Source: JAUWMI01 sp964454265 (lineage in GTDB: Bacteria > Sumerlaeota > Sumerlaeia > MWCT01 > JAUWMI01). From it: 36,821 nt of DNA. The notes under the pieces are model-generated. The model was given only the letters and a program-made list of their open reading frames with translations. It was not told where the DNA came from and made no database searches. The stretch's first letter is position 1. The number at the start of each line of letters is the position of its first letter. This document shows, in pieces, positions 31,787 to 36,821 of the stretch. Both the position numbers and the translations under genes were made by a program. The DNA lies in NCBI GenBank assembly GCA_964454265.1, contig CAYVXD010000027.1, forward strand, positions 1 to 36,821. The letters run 5' to 3'.

Positions 31787-31823
31787 TACAACTGGTGCTA
31801 CGTGTCTTGTACAACTAGTTGTA
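31787..31823. promoter_or_regulatory. Perfect 14-bp palindrome with an imperfect second copy
   Basis: TACAACTAGTTGTA at 31810-31823 is a perfect inverted repeat. A second copy, TACAACTGGTGCTA at 31787-31800, matches it at 11 of 14 positions, with the two starts 23 bp apart. They lie in the 213-bp region between the divergent cytochrome lipoprotein and lipB genes, a typical place for a dimeric repressor or activator site. The regulator is not encoded nearby. Confidence 0.5.
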
Positions 31824-31937
31824 TTCACGTCACACACCAAGATCAAAATATCAATAAATTTCTTGACAACGAAAAGCCCTGTACCGAAGGTCTTTTTTGC
31901 ATAGAGACAGCGCAAGCACGGAGCGGAACTGAGAAAG

Positions 31938-32687
31938 ATGCGGAAGGACAATCATCCACGCTTTATTTTCCGGGATCTTGGACTTCAGGAGTATCAGGTT
32001 ACCTGGAATTTGCAGAAGTCACTCGTTGCCGCGCGGGCACAAAACGTCGTGCCCGATACCATTCTCCTGGTTGAACATCCGCCGGTCTTCACCTTTGGCA
32101 GAACCGCCTCGCAAGAACAATTCACCGTGCCGTATAAGCATGGATATGCTTGTGCCGGGGGTATCCCAGTGGTTCACATTGATCGCGGCGGAGGGGTTAC
32201 TTACCACGGCCCCGGTCAATCAGTGATCTATCCGATTATTGCCTTGAAAATTCGCGAGCAGCGACTCCACTGGCTGCTGCGCTGTTACGAGGAAATTGCA
32301 ATCAAGACACTTCAATGTTTCGCTGTCCCGGCAATGAGAGAACCTGGCAAAACCGGCGTCTGGTCCCCACAAGGGAAAATCGGTTCCATTGGCATCGGCA
32401 TCAAACACTGGATCACGTATCATGGCATCGCGGTTAATATCAAAGCAAACCTAAGAGATTTTGACCTCATTCATCCTTGCGGGCTAAAGGGGTGCCAGAT
32501 GGTAAATGCAGCATCATTTTGCAATGAGAAAATCAGCGTTAACGATTTTAATAATGCACTCAAAACCACATTCGAACATGTTTGGAACGAATTCTGGGAC
32601 GCAGCAGCTCACATGCCTGTGACGACGGACGTAAAGAAATCGGCCGCACATACCCATACATCACGGCTGCATGCTCAACAATCATGA
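31938..32687 (+). CDS. lipB: Lipoyl(octanoyl) transferase
   Basis: 249 residues. The family motifs are LLVEHPPVFTFGR, the RGGGVTYHGPGQSVIYPI core (83-100), GVWSPQGKIGSIGIGIKHW and the PCGLKG region. The catalytic pair is C181 (HPCGL) and K147 (GKIGSIG). Their 34-residue spacing is the same as that of the E. coli pair C169/K135. It moves octanoyl groups from ACP to lipoyl domains. Length is a little above usual because of a ~45-residue C-terminal tail. The stop overlaps the start of lipA, so the two steps of lipoyl assembly are coupled. Confidence 0.95.
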   Translation: MRKDNHPRFIFRDLGLQEYQVTWNLQKSLVAARAQNVVPDTILLVEHPPVFTFGRTASQEQFTVPYKHGYACAGGIPVVHIDRGGGVTYHGPGQSVIYPIIALKIREQRLHWLLRCYEEIAIKTLQCFAVPAMREPGKTGVWSPQGKIGSIGIGIKHWITYHGIAVNIKANLRDFDLIHPCGLKGCQMVNAASFCNEKISVNDFNNALKTTFEHVWNEFWDAAAHMPVTTDVKKSAAHTHTSRLHAQQS

Positions 32688-33559
32688 TGCGTTCACTATT
32701 CCCAGCCCACGTAAAAAAACGCCTCGGCCCTGCAGGTCTGGCTCCTCAGGTACGCCAGATTCTGGCCCATTATCATATTGAGACGGTGTGCCAGAACGCC
32801 CGCTGCCCGAACCAAAGCGAGTGTTTTGCCAGAGGCACGGCCACGTTCATGATCCTGGGCAACATCTGCACACGTACGTGCCGCTTCTGTGCCGTAAAAA
32901 ATGGGCTACCGCTGCCCGTAAATCCGAGCGAGCCGAATGCACTTGCAGAGGCTGTAAGGCGCCTCGGACTGCGCCACGTCGTCATCACGTCCGTGACACG
33001 CGATGATTTGATGCTGGGTGGAGCACCACATTTTGCTCGCTGCATTCCGGCGTTAAGACGCCTGCATCCGAGCTCTACCATCGAGGTCCTCACACCGGAT
33101 TTTCAGGGATCTGTAGAAGCGCTTCTAACAATTGTGCAGGCGCATCCCGACGTCTTCAATCACAACGTTGAGACTGTGCCGCGGCTATATCCTCAGATTC
33201 GGCCCGAGGCGCAATATCAACGCTCGCTAAACCTACTGAGAATGGTCAAGGAGCTTGAACCAACGATCTTTACAAAATCCGGCATCATGGTTGGCCTGGG
33301 CGAGACACCCGACGAGGTATTTGCGGTTCTGGATGATCTCCGCGCTCACGACTGCGATTTCGTGACAATTGGCCAGTATCTCGCCCCGTCGAATGCCCAC
33401 CATCCCGTGCATCGCTTTGCTCCCCCTGACGAGTTCACTGAATATGCACGGTATGCTCGCCAGAGGGCCTTTCGCCACGTTGCCTCTGGCGTCTTTGTCC
33501 GATCCTCTTATCATGCCGAAGATGCGCTGAAAAATCTAATTAAAAACAAGCTTGACTGA
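32684..33559 (+). CDS. lipA: Lipoyl synthase (radical SAM)
   Basis: 291 residues from ATG 32684, which overlaps the lipB stop (ATGA); a second ATG follows at 32687. The auxiliary cluster is bound by C36-x4-C41-x5-C47 (VCQNARCPNQSEC) and by the serine in the C-terminal RSSYHAED motif. The radical SAM cluster is CTRTCRFC (62-69, CxxxCxxC). GIMVGLGET and FVTIGQYLAPS are other family marks. It inserts two sulfur atoms into octanoyl groups on lipoyl domains. A frame beginning at 32582 would extend into lipB and lacks support. A lipoyl-domain protein is encoded 114 bp downstream. Confidence 0.96.
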   Translation: MMRSLFPAHVKKRLGPAGLAPQVRQILAHYHIETVCQNARCPNQSECFARGTATFMILGNICTRTCRFCAVKNGLPLPVNPSEPNALAEAVRRLGLRHVVITSVTRDDLMLGGAPHFARCIPALRRLHPSSTIEVLTPDFQGSVEALLTIVQAHPDVFNHNVETVPRLYPQIRPEAQYQRSLNLLRMVKELEPTIFTKSGIMVGLGETPDEVFAVLDDLRAHDCDFVTIGQYLAPSNAHHPVHRFAPPDEFTEYARYARQRAFRHVASGVFVRSSYHAEDALKNLIKNKLD

Positions 33560-33581
33560 CGAATTGCCTGACATTTATATA
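33552..33581 (+). promoter_or_regulatory. Candidate promoter before the lipoyl-domain gene
   Basis: TTGACT (33552-33557), 5 of 6 to the -35 consensus and overlapping the lipA stop, is followed after 18 bp by TATATA (33576-33581), 4 of 6 to the -10 box. It would give a leader of about 85 nt before the ATG at 33674. The region around it is A+T-rich. Confidence 0.35.
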
Positions 33582-33673
33582 CAATTCCTTGCACATAGGA
33601 ACTCCCTGAATGATACACAGAATACTTCGATGGTAATCAGCAATATCATGGTACTCTCAGAAGGAGAATCTCC

Positions 33674-33916
33674 ATGGCCTATGAAGTCCGACTTCCCAAT
33701 CTTGGCGATGAAGTAACAAAGGCCACCGTACAATTCTGGCATCTGGAAGAAGACGATAGCATACAAGAAGGGGATGACCTGGTAGAGATGGCGACTGATA
33801 AGGCTGTATTTAACGTTCCGTCCCCTGTAAACGGCATGATTAAGGAAATTGTGGCCGACGAAGGTGATACCGTAGAAGTTGGCGGACTTCTGGCAATTAT
33901 TGAGGAACAGACATGA
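33674..33916 (+). CDS. Free-standing lipoyl (biotinyl/lipoyl attachment) domain protein
   Basis: 80 residues, just one lipoyl domain. It begins like an E2 lipoyl domain (VRLPNLGDEVTKATVQFWH) and presents the lipoyl-lysine K43 in MATDKAVFNV on the beta-hairpin turn. The conserved SPVNGMIKEIVADEGDTVEV second half-motif is complete. There is no peripheral-subunit-binding or acyltransferase domain. The DKA context is typical of lipoylation rather than biotinylation (which uses MKM). A good ribosome binding site AGAAGGAGAATCTCC precedes the ATG. It follows lipB-lipA and overlaps the kinase gene by 4 bp. Which enzyme uses it is unknown; it could be a detached domain of a 2-oxoacid dehydrogenase complex. 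Confidence 0.88.
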   Translation: MAYEVRLPNLGDEVTKATVQFWHLEEDDSIQEGDDLVEMATDKAVFNVPSPVNGMIKEIVADEGDTVEVGGLLAIIEEQT

Positions 33917-34830
33917 CCGTTCTCATCGTTGGATCCATCGCTCTCGACAGCGTGAAGACGCCATTTGGAGAGGTGAAAGACGTACTCGGCGGGTCTGCTA
34001 CATATTCATCTATTGCAGCATCCTTCTTCGTTCCTGTCCGCATGGTTGGAATAGTTGGAAACGATTTCCCACGGCGCTACGTGGCGCTGTTCAAAAAACG
34101 CGGCATTGACATTGAGGGACTCCAGATTGTGCGTAATGCCAAGACCTTCCAATGGGCTGGACACTATGAATACGATATGAACCAGCTGCACACATTGGCA
34201 ACGTGCGTGAATGTCTTTGAACACTTCAGGCCCACCTTACCACAGCACTATTGCCAAACTCCCTTAGTCTTTCTTGCCAACGTTGATCCCGAATTGCAGC
34301 TGGAGGTGCTGGATCAAGTTGAGCGACCTCGATTGGTTTTGTGCGACACCATGAAATTTTGGATCGAAGGGAAACGCGATGCCTTGCTCGAGGTATTGAA
34401 ACGCGTTGACATTGTACTGCTCAATGATTCGGAAGCACGCCAGCTTTGCGACACAACAAATCTCCAGAAGGCCGCCAGAATGCTCCTCAAGATGGGCCCA
34501 CGCCGCGTCGTGATTAAGAAGGGTGAACACGGTTGCCTGATGTTTAGCCATGATACATTCTTCGCGGCTCCCGCCTTTCCTCTGGAGCATGTCAAAGACC
34601 CAACGGGTGCAGGTGATACCTTCGCTGGCGGCTTCATTGGGTGGCTGGCTCGCTCGCAGCGGCCCACTGAAATCCGGCTGCGCCAGGCCGTGATCGTCGG
34701 AAGCACCCTGGCCTCTTTTACTGTGGAAGACTTTAGCGTTAAGAATCTCGTCAAGCTCACTCCAGATGTAATCCAGCGGCGCTGCGAAGGACTAAAGACC
34801 GCCTCGCATTTTCGCAAAATCTGCGTCTAA
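33913..34830 (+). CDS. PfkB family carbohydrate kinase
   Basis: 305 residues, ribokinase-like fold. VLIVGSIALDSVKTPFG and GGSATYSSIAASFF (26-39) form the substrate-binding N-terminal half. The C-terminal signature DPTGAGDTFAGGFIGWLA has the catalytic base D235. KKGEHGCLMF is the usual segment before it. Members of this subgroup phosphorylate sugars or nucleosides, but the substrate is not evident. The ATG overlaps the stop of the lipoyl-domain gene (ATGA), implying coupled translation. A metabolic link between the two is not obvious. Confidence 0.9.
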   Translation: MTVLIVGSIALDSVKTPFGEVKDVLGGSATYSSIAASFFVPVRMVGIVGNDFPRRYVALFKKRGIDIEGLQIVRNAKTFQWAGHYEYDMNQLHTLATCVNVFEHFRPTLPQHYCQTPLVFLANVDPELQLEVLDQVERPRLVLCDTMKFWIEGKRDALLEVLKRVDIVLLNDSEARQLCDTTNLQKAARMLLKMGPRRVVIKKGEHGCLMFSHDTFFAAPAFPLEHVKDPTGAGDTFAGGFIGWLARSQRPTEIRLRQAVIVGSTLASFTVEDFSVKNLVKLTPDVIQRRCEGLKTASHFRKICV

Positions 34831-34881
34831 TTTAAAAGGATGCTCGACTGCATACGCGTCCGGACGAAGGATCTTTCGGTC

Positions 34882-36186
34882 ATGAGAAAACAGATTACTA
34901 TCGGACTTATTGGCTTCGGCAATATTGGCACTGGCGTAGTTAATGCGCTCAATGTCAATCGCCAGACAATCAACGAGCGGGTGCCACATCCTCTTCGGGT
35001 CACTCGCATTGCGGATCTCGACATCAAGACACCGCGCAACGCCGAGTACGACCCTGCCATCCTGACGACCAACGCCGACGATATTTTGGAAGATCCGAAC
35101 ATTGACGTTGTCATCGAGCTTATTCCAGGGCTTGAGCCGGCCCGTAGCTATATCGAAAAGGCGCTACGAAATCACAAGCACGTCGTTACGGCCAACAAGG
35201 CACTCATTGCGGCACACGGCACTGAACTGCTTGCCCTGGCAAAAAGCCAACACGTGGGGCTCCTGTATGAGGCGAGCGTAGGGGCCGGAATCCCTATCAT
35301 TCGCTCGCTGCACCGCGGCCTTGCGGCCAATCAATTCCGCGCCGTTGTCGGCATCATTAATGGCACGGCCAATTTCATCATGACTAGCATGGCCCAGCAC
35401 GGAAAGCCCTTTGACCAGGCCTTGCTTGAAGCCCAGCGCCTTGGATACGCAGAGGCTGACCCTACCTTCGACATTGAAGGGATAGACACCGCTCATAAAA
35501 TCGCTATCCTCGCTTCTCTCGCCTTCGGCCAGGATCTGCGGATTGATGACGTATATATAGAAGGCATTACAAATATTGTACCGGCTGATTTCACTTACGC
35601 TGCGGAACTTGGCTATAGTATTAAACTCCTTGGCATCGCCAGGAAACACCCTGATGAGCGCGTGGAGCTGCGCGTTCACCCTGCCCTGGTTCCGAAAACG
35701 TCGCTTCTGTCCGCAGTATCTGGCGTCTTCAATGGGATCATGGTTGAGGGCGAGCCGGTAGGCATCCAGATGTTTTACGGCAAAGGGGCAGGACCCGAGT
35801 CGACCTCCAGTGCTATTATCAGCGACCTGATGGTTATTGCTTCGGGCCTCGAATACGGAGGATTGGAAAGGGAGAACCCACTGACGATCCCTGTCGGCGT
35901 CAAGCACCTGAAGCCTATGAACGAACTCGAGACTCCTTACTATCTGCGCTTTTCAGTGCTGGACAAGCCGGGCACGATGGCAAAACTCAGCACCATCCTG
36001 GGAGCAAGAAATATCAGCATCGCATCAATGATTCAGAAAACGCAGAAACCCGGAGATTTTGCCACCCTGATCATCGTTACACACGCGGCCTGCGAAGCCC
36101 CACTCCAGACGGCTCTCGCCGAAATTGCCCGGCTGGACATCTGCAACGAGAAACCCTTTCTCCTACGTGTTGAAGAACAGTCTTGA
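34882..36186 (+). CDS. hom: Homoserine dehydrogenase with C-terminal ACT domain
   Basis: 434 residues from ATG 34882. The NAD(P)-binding motif is IGLIGFGNIGTGVVNAL near the N-terminus. The catalytic domain has TANKALIAAHG, GIINGTANFIM and GYAEADPTFDIEGIDTAHK, with the conserved Glu/Asp and Lys residues. An ACT domain near 345-425 (LRFSVLDKPGTMAKLSTILG) gives feedback control by threonine, as in the longer HDH class. It reduces aspartate semialdehyde to homoserine for Thr and Met synthesis. The start at 34882 has GAAGGA about 10 nt upstream; an ATG at 34840 adds 14 residues that do not look conserved. It follows the kinase gene by 51 bp. Confidence 0.95.
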   Translation: MRKQITIGLIGFGNIGTGVVNALNVNRQTINERVPHPLRVTRIADLDIKTPRNAEYDPAILTTNADDILEDPNIDVVIELIPGLEPARSYIEKALRNHKHVVTANKALIAAHGTELLALAKSQHVGLLYEASVGAGIPIIRSLHRGLAANQFRAVVGIINGTANFIMTSMAQHGKPFDQALLEAQRLGYAEADPTFDIEGIDTAHKIAILASLAFGQDLRIDDVYIEGITNIVPADFTYAAELGYSIKLLGIARKHPDERVELRVHPALVPKTSLLSAVSGVFNGIMVEGEPVGIQMFYGKGAGPESTSSAIISDLMVIASGLEYGGLERENPLTIPVGVKHLKPMNELETPYYLRFSVLDKPGTMAKLSTILGARNISIASMIQKTQKPGDFATLIIVTHAACEAPLQTALAEIARLDICNEKPFLLRVEEQS

Positions 36187-36750
36187 GCCTCATCTTTGGC
36201 TGCAGCGGACAATTCTGTTTCCCACCGTTACAAAATAAGATCGCCCTGCTCGTCATACTACCACGATCACGCAAACTAAAACAGACTACCTACCGGGTAT
36301 GTTCGAGGAGGGAATGCGCTTCCTCTACAGCTAGGGCAATGGGGGAAGATCGAGGGATTCAACTGAAACGCTATCGAGCGCTACAGTAGCCGAGGGACTA
36401 TCCTGGGGGTGAAACTAATCAGATCAGACGCGGCAATGAGGCGATTGAAAAGATGATGCAGCTCCGAAATTCTGCTGAAAAAACCTACGGTGCTGCCGGA
36501 GGCGAGAGCGCTTCGATTCTGGCACTGTCGAGGATCAGCCTCCCACTGGGTGCATCATCTAGTGAGAAGTTGAGTATGTCGAATGAGAGGGGTAGATCTT
36601 CACCAATACAGTTCGCTGGGCGCAAGAAATAAAAACCAATCGCCTAAAACAGATAGAAGACGTGACGTGTATCTTCTACCTGCCTATGCGCGCACAAGGC
36701 GCATTTTCAACTGCTATTCCGCGGCTCGCTCAATTATTGCAGAATATCCA
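36187..36750. other. 564-bp region without a recognisable gene
   Basis: It lies between convergent genes (hom on plus, a partial gene on minus). The only open stretch of note is 36390-36632 on the plus strand, about 80 codons without a stop and with an internal ATG at 36453. It has no convincing start signal and no recognisable family. I see no clear terminator. The region could include decayed coding sequence. Confidence 0.45.
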
Positions 36751-36821
36751 TTAAGGAATCTCGACGTAATCAATCGCAACGCTGTCCATGTAGATGGTAC
36801 CGCCCTTTGCCGTGTCGAAGT
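36751..36821 (-). CDS. C-terminal end of a protein, possibly beta-sandwich carbohydrate-binding
   Basis: Read on the minus strand, the frame is open from the right edge to a TAA at 36753-36751 and gives 23 complete codons ending ...GGTIYMDSVAIDYVEIP. A closing pattern of G-T-I-Y-(M/L)-D-x-V is common at the C-terminus of jelly-roll carbohydrate-binding or similar beta-sandwich domains of exported proteins. The piece is too short for a firm call; the rest of the gene lies beyond the window. Confidence 0.5.
   Translation of the reverse strand, partial: FDTAKGGTIYMDSVAIDYVEIP

Noticed and set aside
32582..32683. Upstream extension of lipA
   Set aside because: It overlaps lipB by 100 bp. The ATGA overlap at 32684 is a typical coupled start and matches the family N-terminus.

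Overview
The window is about 36.8 kb of densely coded DNA of moderate GC from a Gram-negative (diderm) bacterium. The evidence for an outer membrane is direct: BamA, Skp/OmpH, LpxC, FabZ and LpxI are all present. I see no rRNA or tRNA genes, CRISPR arrays, prophage or transposases. Most genes are chromosomal housekeeping genes in short overlapping operons. The mixture (LpxC-FabZ fusion, DUF2723/TMEM260-like protein, secreted beta-helix protease, many palindromic intergenic repeats) suggests an uncultured or candidate-phylum lineage, perhaps of the Sumerlaeota/Hydrogenedentes/PVC-like kind. That placement is inference and cannot be settled from this sequence alone.

Layout, left to right. 1-1.4 kb: end of a polysaccharide flippase and a rhamnosyltransferase-like GT2. 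1.6-5.5 kb (+): M50 site-2 protease, trpS (with a probable Fe-S cysteine motif), scpA, scpB, rluB. 5.6-9.9 kb (+): aromatic amino acid block pheA, hisC-type aminotransferase, aroF-type DAHP synthase, tyrA. 9.95-17 kb (+): glycan block with two multi-pass GT-C type enzymes (ArnT/PMT-like and DUF2723/TMEM260-like), a DegT/StrS sugar aminotransferase, a polyprenyl-phosphate-sugar synthase-like GT2 and galE. 17-19.9 kb (+): a large exported fusion of a serine beta-lactamase-type hydrolase and a NagZ-type GH3 glycosidase. 20.3-22.2 kb (+): two-subunit class I fumarase whose genes are separated by an unusual 158-bp tandem repeat that carries copies of the downstream start site. 22.5-25.5 kb (+): a YjbQ-family protein and a secreted metzincin-like protease with a C-terminal beta-helix. 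25.8-31.1 kb (-): envelope operon bamA, skp, lpxC-fabZ, lpxI. 31.3-31.7 kb (-): a cytochrome c'-like lipoprotein. 31.9-36.2 kb (+): lipB, lipA, a free-standing lipoyl domain, a PfkB kinase and hom. The right edge holds the last codons of a minus-strand gene.

Functional links. scpA/scpB act together in chromosome condensation. pheA, aroF, tyrA and the aminotransferase cover the entry to the shikimate pathway and the Phe/Tyr branches. The GT-C enzymes would need a lipid-linked sugar of the kind the 15.3-kb GT2 could make. lipB and lipA build lipoyl groups in two steps, and the 80-residue lipoyl domain next door is a plausible acceptor. The lpx/bam/skp genes build lipid A and the outer membrane.

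The most unusual elements are the 158-bp leader repeats before the fumarase beta subunit, a family of related palindromic hairpins between genes (with compensatory base changes), the beta-lactamase/GH3 fusion, the metzincin/beta-helix protein, the orphan lipoyl domain and a perfect 14-bp palindrome in a divergent promoter region.
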